64,000 nt of DNA, taken from NCBI GenBank assembly GCA_018398585.1, contig JAGTTD010000001.1, positions 13,270,501 to 13,334,500 on the forward strand. The letters are read 5' to 3'. Origin of the DNA: Simmondsia chinensis. Taxonomy: Eukaryota; Streptophyta; Magnoliopsida; Caryophyllales; Simmondsiaceae. Both the position numbers and the translations under genes were made by a program. The first letter of the stretch is position 1. Each line of letters opens with the position of its first letter. The notes beneath the pieces are model-generated. The model searched no databases and had not been told where the DNA came from. It saw only the letters and a program-made list of their open reading frames with translations. This document shows positions 54,108-64,000 of the stretch, piece by piece.

Positions 54108-55810
54108 TCAGTCGTATTGGGGGGTTTCTATTCCATCGTTTGACGTATCAGTGGTGTGGTCATCTTCTTCATTGCTCGATGAATCCCGCTTCATTCTCTG
54201 CTGATCCCTTGCCTCAGCTAGCAACCAATCCTTCAAGCACACAGACATCTCCATGCTTGACGACGATAGCTTCGCCCTCTTCGTTCCAAATAACCTGTCA
54301 CCAAGACTGAAAGCACACTCCAATGCTACTGAAGACACCGGACAACTTAGTATATCACGTGTCATGGTGGAAAGTACGGGGTACTGGGTTTGGTTTGTGT
54401 TCCACCATTGTAAATGGTCAAAATGCGGGTTGGCCGGCGGCCCGAAAATATGGACCAACGGTGTCCGCAAATAATAATCTAGCTTCATCACATGACGTGG
54501 GGGCTACTGTGAGGGTAAATTGCACCAACAACTTCCACGAATATGACGTGTGTGAACTACTTCCACTAGATGTGGAAGATCCTATTGCAGCAGTACTAGG
54601 ATATGGATTATTGGACGCTAATTTTCGGGCATATTAAAAAAATAAACTATGCAAGTTGTTATCGGCATCAGCAATGAAAGTGTCGATATTAAGACTAGGA
54701 TGCAAATATTTGAAAAAATGTTGGCAAAACAAGTTTAAACCCCCGCGTTTACAACGAGGATCTAAAATTGTTGCTAAGCAGTATGTAAGAGGTAGTTTAG
54801 AATAATATTTAGCAAACTTTTCTTTCATTGCCTTAATCAATTTGAACAAAACGGGGTTGGATTCATTACCCGCCATCCAATTTACAATATCAAGCAATCT
54901 TGATATTGCTTGAGGCATGGTCGGATAGTAGCAACCCGAAAAAAATGTCGTGGCCTCTTTAAACATGCAAAAAAATTTACAAATTTCATCTATTGTTACC
55001 CAATGTATACTGTTCAGGTTGTAAGCTCCATTCTGGGTGATTGTCTTGTGCGAATTCCATCAGAACGTCTTTATATGGTAGGATGCGCTCTAACATTTCT
55101 ACCGTAGATGACCACCTAGTTTGGGAGTCTAATTTGAATTGTTTATATTCTATGCCATGCAACCTACATAAATTTCTAAATCTTATTTTTCTAGCTCTGG
55201 ATGATTTAATAGATATTATTACGGCTCTTAAGGTGTTAGGGGATGCGTTTACAAGCTCTAAACCATCCATTACCATTAAATACAAAATGTGACAAATGCA
55301 ACGAATATAGAAGCACTTCCCACCTAACATGGGTCTCATGTGCCTAAATAAATGTGTAACGGATGCAGTGTTGTTGGTAGCATTGTCGAAGGTAATACTG
55401 AAGATACGTCGCTCTATGCCCCAGTCGCGGATTGCCGACATAATCGCACCCGTAATTATCTCAGCAGTGTAGGGGCAATCTAAAATACCAAAATGAATTA
55501 TCCTCTTTTGGAGGATGTAGGAGTCATCGGTCTAGTGTGCCGTTATGCACATATAAAGTTCGCCGGGTTTCGACTTCCATATGATCGACGTCGACGAGAA
55601 CATGCTCGTGTTCGTCGCAAAAAGTGTTAAGACCCCAGCTTTCATATTGTGGTACAATTTAAAAGTGTCCCGCTTTGCGGTCTTTCGAGGAATCCTCACA
55701 ATGGCGGGGTTCACATTTTGTTGGAGGTAGTCGACGAAATATGGGTTTTCGCCGGCATTGAAAGGCCTTTTACCTAAAATTACATATTTAGCTAGCCCCT
55801 TTCGGTTGCC
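54108..55810 (-). pseudogene. hAT-1 transposase, main part
   Basis: Reading right to left: GKRPFNAGENPYFVDYLQQN (55532-55790), a stop in AH*TDDS (arginine in hAT-2), FSITFDNATNN with the catalytic Asp and CHILYLMVMDGLELV (54986-55441), QAISRLLDIVNWMAGNE and LATILDPRCKRGGL (54634-54966), and the C-terminal dimerisation domain LVHIFGPP, QWWNTNQTQYPVLS and SSVALECAFSLGD (54108-54491), where Ser of ASECAFS is Leu. Frameshifts separate the pieces. The family enzyme excises and integrates by a DDE mechanism. Confidence 0.88.
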
Positions 55811-55818
55811 CTCTTGAG
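55811..55818. other. hAT-2 target duplication, left
   Basis: CTCTTGAG, identical to 58945-58952. In the hAT-1 transposase frame these bases encode part of FRFSQEG, just after the BED domain. Confidence 0.9.
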
Positions 55819-56299
55819 TAGTCGTGGCCACGGGCTGGGCCCGGCCGGCTTGGCACTGTAGTGGGCAGGGCCGGGTCCGGCTCCAGGGCCAGGCCCGGCC
55901 CCTGGCTAGGGCCCGCTTTTTTGACAGAATTAAAAAAAAATTTCAATAATACAAAGTTATTTTGTACTTAAAATTATTGTAATTCATTGATAAATATTAT
56001 GAGATACAAATATATTTTTTTCCAAGCACTAATAATGCTAAATATACATGTTCAAAAAAAAATATTGCTAAATATATGTAATAAAATAAAATATACAATA
56101 AGTAATGGTTAATATCTTATCAAAAAAAAATAATGGTAAATAAATAACGTAACAAGTACAAATACAACGCAGTTGGGGCCTAATATTTAAAAGTACAAAT
56201 TTGTTTATTAAAACATACAAAGTTTGACGTATGGGGGGTGCGGTCGTCTTTTGACATAAATATTTAAAAGTAAATAATTGACATACAAAAGTGTTGATA

Positions 56300-58525
56300 T
56301 CAGTAGCATGGGGGGGTTTCTATGCCATCATTTGACGTATCAGTGGTGCGGTCGTCTTCTTCATCGCTCGATGAATCTAGCTTCATTCTCTATTGATCTC
56401 TTGCCTCAGTTAGCAGCCAATCCTTCAAGCACACGGACATCCCCAAGCTTGATGGCGATAGCTTCGCCCTCTTTGTTCAAAGCAACCTACCACCAAGACT
56501 GAAAGCACACTCCGATGCTACTGAAGACACCGGACAACTTAGTATATCACGTGCCATGGTGGAAAGCACGGGATACTGGGTTTGGTTTGTGTTTCACCAT
56601 TATAAAAGGTCAAAATACGGGTTGGTCGACTGCCCGAAAATATGGACCAACGGTGTCTGCAAATAATAATCTAGCTCGTCACATGACGTGGGGGCTACTG
56701 TGGACGTAAATTGCTCCAACATCTTCCACAAATATGACGTGTGTGAACTACTTCCACTAGATGTGGAAGATCCTACTGAAGCAGTACTAGGATGTGGATT
56801 ATTGGACGCTAATTTTCGGGAATATTGAGAAAATAAACTATGCAGGTCCTTATCGACATCAGCAATGAAAGTGTCAATATTAAGACTAGGATGCAAATAT
56901 TTAAAAAAATGTTGGCAAAACAAGTTTAAACCCCCACGTTTACAACGAGGATCTAAAATAGTTGCCAAGCAGTATGTAAGAGGTAGTTCAGGATAATATT
57001 TGGCAAACTTTTCTTTCATTGCCATAATCGATTCGAACAAAATGGGGTTGGATTCATTACCCACCATCCAATTGACAATATCAAGCAATCTTGATATTGC
57101 TTGAGGCATGGTCGGATAGTAGCAACCCAAAAAAAATGTCGTGGCCTCTTTAGACATGCTAAAAAAGGTACAAATTTGATCTATTGTCTCCCAATGTATA
57201 CCGGCCTGGTTTTAATCGCCCCATTCTGTACGATTTTCCTGTGCGAATTCCATCAGAACGCCTTTGTATGGTAGAATGCGCTCTAACATTTCTATCGTAG
57301 ACGAACACCTGGTTTAGGAGTCTAATTTGAATTGTTTATATTCTATGTTATGCAACCTACATAAATTTCTGAATCTTTTTTTTCTAGTGTCGGATGATTT
57401 AATAGATATTATTACGGATCTTAAGGTGGTAAGGGATACGTTTACAAGATCTAAACCATCCATTACCATTAAATGCAAAATGTGACAATTGCAACGAATA
57501 CGGAAACACTTCCCACCTAACACAGGTCTCATTTGCCTAATTAAATGTGTAACGGATGCAGTGTTATTGGTAGTATTGTCGAACGTAATACTGAAGATAC
57601 ATCGCTCCATGCCCCAGTCGCGGACTGCCGACATAATCACGTCCGTAATTACCTCGGCAGTGTGGGGGCAATCTAAAAGTCAAAAATGAATTATCCTCTT
57701 TTGGAGGATGTAGGAGTCATCGGTCCTGTGTGCCGTTATGCACATATAAGGTTGGCCGGGTTTCGACGTCCATATGTCCGACATCAACGAGAACATGCTC
57801 GTGTTCGTCACAAAAAGTGTTAAGACCCCAGCTTTCATCCCGTGGTACAACGTAAAAGCGTCCCGCTTTACGGTGTTCCGAGGAATTCTCACAATGGCGG
57901 GGTTCACATTTTGTTGCAGGTAATCGACGAAATATGGGTTTTCGCCAGCATTAAAAGGTCTTTTACCCAAAATTATATATTTAGCTAGCCCCTTTCGGTT
58001 TCCCTCTTGAGAGAACCTAAAATTAGCGAGTCTACCGGTCACTTGCTGTACTAGATGTTGTTGGCTTTTATCTGGGTATTGCTCGGGGTGGCACCTAAGT
58101 ATATGTCTGTTTAATGTGCCTGTCCCACTGCCAGGTTGATGACTAAAAGTCCTAGCTGGGTCACATAATTTGCAAGTTGCTTTATTATTTGTCCTATTAA
58201 GGGTAAAGTGATTCCATACCCCACTAGTTGTACGCCTACTACTAGAGGTACTACTTTGAGGCTAGGCTTCTATGGTGGGTGTGGGTTCCTCATCAGTTTG
58301 TGAGTCTCCAACCCCATCACCACCCGACTCATGATAATCTTGTTGTGTTGAAAAGTCATAATCTATGCTATCATCAGTGCATGAGGGTGATGGGCCTGGT
58401 TGTATAAAAGCTCGTTCTTCCATATTAAGTAAGACAATTCTACTCTTTTTAGGGATTCTGGGTGGCCGAGAAGAGCTAGAACTATCACGACCGGCTCCAG
58501 AGGATGATGAAGAGTTGTGTGCCAT
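56300..58525 (-). pseudogene. hAT-2 transposase
   Basis: Met at 58525 (MAHNSSSSSGAG), serine-rich N-terminus, basic IPKKSRI, acidic stretch, then a stop (PTIEA*, glutamine in hAT-1, at 58262). The BED zinc finger follows in frame (VWNHFTLNR, ATCKLCDPARTFSHQ, LNRHILRCHPEQ), about 58075-58220, with both Cys and both His present. 57680-58042: GKRPFNAGENPYFVDYLQQN. 57314-57640: ITFDNTTNN and CHILHLMVMDGLDL. 56600-57157: LDIVNWMVGNE, LATILDPRCKRGG and LVHIFGQS. C-terminus with SSVASECAFS intact, ending near 56300. At least four stops. Confidence 0.88.
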
Positions 58526-58944
58526 ATTAGTATAAGTGACTAGAATTTATAAAATGCAAGTAGTAATGCAAATTAAATAACTAAAAATGCGAACCAAATA
58601 AAATTCCGATACTAAAATTACCGAAACGAGAGAACAATGAAATTCAAACTTCAGCCAAACCCTTTACGATCTTTGAACTTTAGAGCGCAATTTTGCAATT
58701 TGCAAAGTTGAAGAAGATGGGAGATGATGAATGTATAGAGAGAGAAGAGAGGATTGAAGATTTGGTGAGGAAATGGGTTGGGGAGGATTAAGTATTTACA
58801 GAAAAAAATATATAATTTTTTTTAATTATTTATAGCCGTTTGCAACGGCTATAAACAAATAGCCATTGCCCGGCCTGTGCGGGCCGGGCCGGGCCCAAAG
58901 GCCTGCATATTTTGGCTTGTGGCCCGGCCCATTGGCCACAACTA
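58526..58944. other. hAT-2 5' terminal region
   Basis: Leader and terminus of about 420 bases. From 58850 it contains GGCTATAAACAAATAGCC (imperfect palindrome) and GCGGGCCGGGCCGGGCCC-type sub-terminal motifs. No coding sequence. Confidence 0.6.
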
Positions 58945-59463
58945 CTCTTGAGAGAACCTAAAATTAGCAAGTGCACCGGTCACTTACTGTACTAGACGTT
59001 GTTGGCTCTTATCTGGGTATTGCTCGGGGTGACACCTAAGTATATGTCTGTTTAATATGCCTGTCCCACTGCCAGGTTGATGGCTAAAATTCCTAGATGG
59101 GTCATATAATTTACAGGTTGCTTTATTAGTTGTCCTATTAAGGGTAAAGTGATTCCATACCCCACTAGTTGTGCACCTACTAGTAGAGGTACTATTTTCA
59201 GGCTGGGCTTCGGTGGTGGGCGTGGGTTCTGCATCAGTTTGTGAGTCTCCAACCCCACCACCCAACTCATGATAATCTTGTTGTTGTGAAAAGTCATAAT
59301 ATATGCTATCATCATTGTATAGGGGTGATACGCCTGGTTGTATAAAAGCTCGTTCTTCCGTATTAAGTATGATAATTCTACTCCTTTTAGGGATTCTGGG
59401 TGGCCGAGAAGAGCTACAAGTAGCACGACCGGCTCCAGAGGATGATGAAGAGTTGTGTGCTAT
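58945..59463 (-). pseudogene. hAT-1 transposase N-terminus with BED finger
   Basis: Homologous to the hAT-2 start, but the ATG is ATA (59461-59463). The BED finger reads ATCKLYDPSRNFSHQ: the second Cys of the CxxC pair is Tyr, so zinc binding should fail. A one-base frame change occurs at about 59265-59280, and a stop follows LVQ at about 58982. It ends at the hAT-2 insertion. Confidence 0.85.
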
Positions 59464-59913
59464 ATTAGTATAAGTGATTAGTATTTATAAAATGCAAGTA
59501 GTAATGCAAATTAAATAACTAAAAATGCGAACCAAATAAAATTGCGATAATAAAATTACCGAAATGAGAAAACAATGAAATTCGAACTTTAGCCAAACAC
59601 TTTACGAACTTCGAACTTTAGAGCACAATTTTGCAATTAGCAAAGTTGAAGAAGATAGGAGATGATGAATGTATAGAGAGAGAAGAGATGATTGAAGATT
59701 TGGTGAGGAAATGAGATGGGAAGGATTAAGTATTTATAGAAAAAAATATATAATTTTTTTTTTTTTTTTAAATTTAGAGCCATTTGCAACGGCTCATTTA
59801 AAAGAGCCGTTAGGGCAACGACTATACTAGCCCGGCTCACGGGCCGGGCCGGGCCTGGCCCATCGGCCATTTTTTTTGGCCCGTTGCCCGGCCCGGTCCA
59901 TTGGCCACGCCTA
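59464..59913. other. hAT-1 5' terminal region
   Basis: Leader and terminus, parallel to 58526-58944. GC-rich sub-terminal repeats (GGCCGGGCCGGGCC) lie at 59840-59905. Non-coding. Confidence 0.6.
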
Positions 59914-59921
59914 CTTATGAC

Positions 59922-60922
59922 CAAAAGAAAAAAAAAAAACAAAAACTTTTGATTGCATTTGATGCACGACTTCTGTGCTTTCTTTTCCTCAATGCTCAAA
60001 GGTCTGGATTAATTTAGTCTTAACTGCTGTAATGGAGCCACCACTCGTGCCTTCTGTCCAATTTCATAAGAATTTGCAGCTAAAGACTCGAACAATCTAG
60101 CTTTTGAATATACCCTATACCCTATACACTGTGGGAGGATTGAGGGCCTTAACCATATTCTTGATCTTAGGCTTTAACCCACTAATGAAACTAGACACAT
60201 AATACTCCTCACTTGCCCCAAGATGGATGGCCATCATTCTTGCTTTCAGATTCTCAAGCCGTGACATGTACTCTTTAACACTTCTTACTTGTGACACTTT
60301 GTTGAACTTGTCAATCACATTCCCAGTGTCCTCATCCCCATATCTATCACACAACTCATCCACAAATTCCTTCCAAGTGACATTCGGATTACCCAAGATC
60401 AACCCATGGTACCAAACTTCATAATCACCTTGCAAATGCACAGCCGCTAATTTAACTTTATGAGATTCAGCTATTGCATAAAATCTAAAGTACCTTCACA
60501 CCTCCTTATCCAAGATTGAGGGTGTGCCCCATAAATGTGTCAATCTCAACTTTGGGTTGTCGAAACCCTGAGTTCTTTGCTGTAGGTACCATATCTCCTT
60601 GATCAGCCACATCAGGAGGTCTCCCTTGGGGAGGAACTTGAGGAAGCACTCCAGCATGCATGGGCAGTGTTTGTCTATGAATCTGCTCCTACATTCCATC
60701 CAGTCTTTGTTCCATCTTTTGCTACGTTTGAACTAGCTGTTGATGATTGGCACTCATCACACGAAGCACGTCCTGCTTCTGTTGCGGAAGCTGAGCCAAT
60801 TGATCATTCTGCCTGACCTCAGCAGCTGAATTTGCAGCCATTGGAGCTTGTTTCTTGTTCCTAGCCAGTGTGATCACTTGGATTGCAAGCCAATCAAACG
60901 CAATTACAAGCTCTGATACCAC
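59922..60922 (-). pseudogene. gag: Reina-3 gag
   Basis: N-terminal coil (AANSAAEVRQNDQLAQLPQQ, 60722-60922), core in 60115-60441 (GDYEVWYHGLILGNP, WKEFVDELCDRYGDEDTGN, YYVSSFISGLKPKIKN), then toward 59950 the first half of the zinc knuckle SCIKCNQK. The second half (HKC) is at 53645-53655, on the far side of hAT-1. Frameshifts and stops occur at 60442-60700. Confidence 0.82.
60910..60921 (-). other. Reina-3 primer binding site
   Basis: GCTCTGATACCA, complementary to initiator tRNA-Met, two bases from the 5' LTR. Confidence 0.8.
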
Positions 60923-60923
60923 T

Positions 60924-61251
60924 TGTAATGATTCAAGTTAAATCTTGAATCAATACCTAGGTGAGAGATAGAGGATAGAGATTGAGAGAAGTAGAGAGAA
61001 AGAGAATAGAGAGAATTAGGGAGAAAGTAAGAGAATCATTTCATTCCATGCTTCTCCATACAACAATTAAGCTATTTGTATTCTTTACAACAACCAATAG
61101 CATCTAACTCAAGTTCTAACTAACCAACTAACTTGATTACATTAGAACTAACCTTTCTTTCCTTGCTCACGGCTACACATTACCCAAATTACAAGGGAGT
61201 TATAAATTAATATAAGATTTAACAAGTAATAATACATGACAATTCATTACA
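60924..61251 (-). repeat. Reina-3 5' LTR
   Basis: TGTAATGATTCAAGTT to CAATTCATTACA, 328 bp. It has the same layout as the Reina-1 and Reina-2 LTRs (GAGAGAGAAAG-rich start, CATTT-rich middle). The partner LTR is missing. The next five bases (AGATC) would be the target duplication. Confidence 0.8.
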
Positions 61252-61839
61252 AGATCCTTATTGCATTGGTGTAATCTCTTTAAGATTCATTGTCTAGGAA
61301 GGTCTGATTGCCTCTTCAAAAGTAACAGCCTCTTTAAGAGTACCAATATTTTATCGAGTTCATTTTTCTTTTCCTTTTCTCTTTTTGGGGACTGAGTGCT
61401 CTCCACCGGTAGGTCTACCTCGCTTCTAAGCTTGTTTTAGATTCATTTACTATTGTACCAGTTGATTTTCCTACAAGGATTACAATATGGGAAGGTACAT
61501 TTGCAGCTAGTACATGAGAATTTGTTACTATTGAGTATCAGTGAAGACATCAGGCAATTGATTTGCATCACTCTGCAAATGAATAATTCTTTGTACTTTA
61601 CGTTCACATTGACTAGTACAAGAGTCAAGATGAGATAATTCTAGCACATTCCAATTGATCTCACAAGATTGTACAATTGTTTTTGATTTTCTCCTAATAA
61701 GGGGAAAACTGACTCATCAAAGACTTTATCTAAGAAACAAGCTCTAAAAAAATCGCCTGTAGTAGGTTTAAGTTATCTAGTAATTGATGGTGAGTAAAAG
61801 CGAGTGTAAACCCCTTGGCAATGTTGAGGTCTCATCTTA

Positions 61840-62471
61840 CTATATTGTGGAGGGGCAATAAGAATATAAACGAGACAACCAAATTCTAACATGAGAAATA
61901 TTTGGTTGTTGGTCAAAAGCCCATTGTAAGGGAGCGTGATTGTGGTATGCACTTGGTCTGATTCGGATTAAAGAAGCAGCTTGTACTATCATATGTCCCA
62001 TGGAAGATGCGGGTAACTTGGACTTCGTAAGCATAGGTCTAGCAATTAATTGAAAACGCTTAATGAAAGACTAAATTAATCCATTCTGAGTATGAGTACG
62101 AGCAATTGGATCTTCCACTTTCACTCCAATTGACATGCGATAGTCATAAAATGACTGGGGAGTATACTCACCCACATTATGGAGACAAATTGTGCATATT
62201 AGATAGTCAGGGAAGTATGCTCTTATGCAACATTACGTGTGGACAATAAAGAATCACGATATCATCTAGTAGAAGCATCAATGAAGACCATAAAATATCG
62301 GAATGGTCCACATGAAGGTCGAATAGAACCACGTATATCACCTTGTATTTGATGTAGAAAAGATGTTAATTCAAGGGATACATTTGGAAGAGATGGTCTA
62401 GCTATCAACTTTCCTTGAGCATGTGCACTACAAGTGTAATCTTTGGTTAATAAAATTTTGTGATTTGACAA
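61840..62471 (-). pseudogene. pol: copia-D integrase
   Basis: 62262-62471: TCSAHAQGKLIARPS (zinc domain end; C..C readable), LHQIQGDIRGSIRPSCGPF with the first catalytic Asp in GDI, RYFMVFIDASTR. After a break, 61840-62034: KLPASSMGHMIVQAASLIRI and APLQWAFDQQPNISHVRIW, the conserved downstream block. The second Asp and Glu lie in the broken stretch 62035-62260 and were not assigned. Confidence 0.78.
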
Positions 62472-62556
62472 TGGATGACCATGAGTATTTTCAATAAGTC
62501 ATTGCATCATTGTGGATCTTGGATGACCAAGATGATTATGCCAAAGTATAAACAAC

Positions 62557-62967
62557 TTAGGATCTGAGCACTTCTAGTGCATAAAATTTACTTCGATTAC
62601 CTTTATATTTGTATAAGATAGTCCTTGAAATTGTAGGAAAATTTTCTAAGACGAGCTTATGGCCTGAAATAATAGAAGTAATGTAGAGATATTCTATATC
62701 TCCTTCATTTATTGTGTCAATATAATATCCATTACTTGGGATATTTTTAAAACTAAGTAGATTTCTTCTGGATCTACTAGAATACAAGGCATCATTGATA
62801 TAAAGTTTAGTTCCATTTGGTAATATAACATATACTCTTCTAGGGCCTTCGATTAGAGTGGTAAAACTAGACATTGTATTAATATTAATTATGGCTAATG
62901 TTAATTGTGTGAAATATTTTCTATCATGGAGAATTGTATGTGTTGTGCCACTGTCAATTAAGCACAT
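62557..62967 (-). pseudogene. pol: copia-D protease and GAG-pre-integrase region
   Basis: A 136-residue frame. MCLIDSGTTHTILHDRKYF contains the protease DSGTT active site, followed by EGPRRVYVILPNGTKLYIND and NLLSFKNIPSNGYYI, as in plant copia (L.L.DVL..P....NL.S). It ends with HKLVLENFPTISRT and YYALE-like residues. It is the best preserved piece of copia-D. Confidence 0.82.
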
Positions 62968-63190
62968 ATTGCTTTCATGATCTTATGTATGATCATGGAC
63001 TTAATATTTCTGTTTGTTTAGCTTGCAAAGACATATAAGGTTGCATATACACAAAAGTACAATAAAACATAGTTGTCTGACATAAAATAAGCCATTTATA
63101 AAATTTACCAGAAATAGAATAACATAAGATAAGAAATCATCATAATTGATGCAGACGTCTTCATCATCAATTAAAAAATCGATTATACTA

Positions 63191-63567
63191 GGGTAAATTA
63201 CATATTCGTACCCTGAGATTTGATGTAATAACTTTTTAGTTCGGAAACTTTGTCAAAATAATTTATTAGTCCACAAATTTTAGTGTAATTTTTTTTTGTC
63301 CAATTTCAGGCATTTGACAACAGCATTTTGACCAAAAGTTGACATGTAAAGTTTAGGAAATTCAAGAAAAGTACTAAATTTGAAAAAATAAAGAGGTTCT
63401 GAATAATGGTATAAATGTCTTGTTTCTGTTTCCGACACTTTGTTTTACCTAAAATTTGACTAAAAAATATTTACAGTAAAATCTGTGGACTAATAAATTA
63501 TTTTAATAAGTTTATGGACTAAAGAATTATGACACCAAATCTTAGGGTACTAATATATAATTTACCC
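63191..63567. mobile_element. MITE-3: MULE-type MITE
   Basis: Inverted termini of more than 30 bp: left GGGTAAATTACATATTCGTA and inverted right GGGTAAATTATATATTAGTA, both continuing CCCTGAGATTTG / CCCTAAGATTTG. The inverted similarity extends about 100 bp inward (ATTATTTTGAC and AATTTATTAGTCCA-type blocks). A perfect 9-bp target duplication ATTATACTA occurs at 63182-63190 and 63568-63576, typical of Mutator-like elements. 377 bp, no coding capacity. It is inserted in copia-D. Confidence 0.88.
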
Positions 63568-63576
63568 ATTATACTA

Positions 63577-64000
63577 TTGGGATTCCAAAGAAATCTAAAG
63601 TATCAAATTTGTTGTCGAAAGTCTTCGAATCAAAGTTAAAAAAAGTAGGGTCCATATGTTCAATAAAATTTACTTATGCCTTTTACCCTTTCTCTTTGAT
63701 GGAGTCATGGTAGTGATTAACCAAGTACTCTGGAGTTCGACAAGTACAAGACCAATGCCTTTTTTCCATATTTATAACAAAAGTCTTCATAATTCAGGGA
63801 TTTTCTTTGTTTTTTATTCGATTAAGCTTTCTTTTACTTCTGTGGACTTGGCCTACTTCTTTGATTTGGTTGCTAATGTTGGTGCCTCTCATGGGCCCAA
63901 TGATTATCCCGGCCTCGGACTCGTTTACCACCATCACCTCGGCCATGTCTTTTAAATGATGTAGGATTCGCTTCAAGAAATGCCAGGTTACCATTAGGAC
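63577..64000 (-). pseudogene. gag: copia-D gag, C-terminal part
   Basis: Residues HWSCTCRTPEYLVNHY (about 63715-63765) match the end of the copia zinc knuckle and its following block (HWSRTCRTPKHLV in relatives). The first CxxC is damaged (CYKYG in another frame). Upstream the RG/RGRG-rich stretch (RHGRGDGG, RVRGRDNHWA) precedes it. The right edge of the window cuts gag. Confidence 0.7.

Larger units (their letters stand above)
55819..58944 (-). mobile_element. hAT-2: sibling hAT inserted in hAT-1
   Basis: 3126 bp with termini TAGTCGTGGCCACGGG and, inverted, TAGTTGTGGCCAATGG, and a perfect 8-bp duplication CTCTTGAG. Sequence and orientation match hAT-1 along the whole length, including the terminal GC-rich motifs and transposase, so it is a second copy of the same family that jumped into its relative. 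Confidence 0.93.
53660..59913 (-). mobile_element. hAT-1: Ac-like hAT transposon, outer copy
   Basis: Perfect 8-bp target duplication CTTATGAC (53652-53659, 59914-59921). Termini TAGGTGTGGCCACAGG and, inverted, TAGGCGTGGCCAATGG, followed by GGCCCGGCC-rich sub-terminal sequence. It encodes a BED/hAT transposase on the minus strand, interrupted by hAT-2. Without hAT-2 it is about 3.1 kb, the same size as hAT-2. It lies in the gag of Reina-3. Confidence 0.92.
50623..61251 (-). mobile_element. Reina-3: chromodomain-type Ty3/gypsy element, 3' end lost
   Basis: Primer binding site (60910-60921) and 5' LTR (60924-61251) at the right, then gag, protease, RT, RNase H and integrase leftward. Integrase stops at 50623 (residues DNLQLA) against copia-B, so the GPY/F module, any chromodomain and the 3' LTR are missing. 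Nested hAT-1 and hAT-2 split its gag zinc knuckle. Lineage is assigned from the similarity of gag, PR and RT to Reina-1 and Reina-2 and from the short LTR. Confidence 0.85.
61252..64000 (-). mobile_element. copia-D: degenerate Ty1/copia element, partial
   Basis: Minus-strand integrase (61840-62471), protease (62557-62967) and gag end (about 63650-64000) are in the correct copia order. RT would lie to the left, where Reina-3 is inserted, and the gag start and LTR lie beyond the right edge. MITE-3 sits between protease and the gag end. Stops are frequent. Confidence 0.75.

Noticed and set aside
2534..64000. Endogenous caulimovirus (pararetrovirus) sequence among the RT fragments
   Set aside because: All RT pieces are accompanied by LTRs, integrase, gypsy or copia gag, or LINE motifs. 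No movement protein or coat protein signature of caulimoviruses was seen.

Overview
The window is plant nuclear DNA, AT-rich and built almost entirely of nested transposable elements. The evidence is a plant-type 5S rRNA derivative, chromodomain Ty3/gypsy (Reina-like) elements, Ty1/copia elements primed by initiator tRNA-Met, RTE-type LINEs with (TTG)n tails, and Ac-like hAT elements. I see no host protein gene, tRNA gene or intact rRNA gene. The species cannot be fixed by eye. Names such as copia-A, Gy-1 or Reina-1 are local labels used only here.

Left third (1-31148): one old minus-strand Ty1/copia element, copia-C, is the scaffold, and its pieces read on through the insertions. Its 3' LTR (from the left edge) is split by Gy-1, a gag-only Ty3/gypsy element (287-5705, target duplication GCTAC). 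Its RNase H (5940-6582) is cut by copia-A (6588-19759). The 3' LTR of copia-A is in turn split by a fold-back element (7247-9260) and by LINE-1 (9266-11877). A non-autonomous hAT-like element (19783-21484) sits in the RT/RNase H part of copia-C. It contains MITE-1 and MITE-2, and MITE-2 contains a SINE whose 5' half is 5S rRNA and whose 3' half is the LINE 3' end. Reina-1 (23052-28795) interrupts the copia-C integrase. The copia-C 5' LTR ends at 31148 against Gy-2.

Middle (31149-50622): Gy-2, plus strand and of the same family as Gy-1, has an LTR, gag, protease and part of RT. It is interrupted by Reina-2 (32481-38264, target duplication CCCTA) and LINE-2 (about 38316-39945), and its RT stops at copia-B (42032-50622), a long-LTR copia element that keeps gag but has lost most of pol.

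Right (50623-64000): Reina-3 (minus) has lost its 3' end at copia-B. Its gag zinc knuckle is split by hAT-1 (53660-59913, target duplication CTTATGAC), and hAT-1 carries a sibling copy, hAT-2 (55819-58944, target duplication CTCTTGAG), inside its transposase gene. Reina-3 abuts copia-D (61252 to the right edge), which carries a MULE-type MITE (63191-63567).

Every coding region carries stops, frameshifts or lost catalytic residues, so the elements are best read as fossils. The most unusual items are the 5S-headed SINE with a LINE-derived tail, the fold-back element with pyrimidine-rich tandem-repeat arms, the sibling-in-sibling hAT insertion, and the copia-B junction joining two unrelated gypsy fragments without a target duplication.
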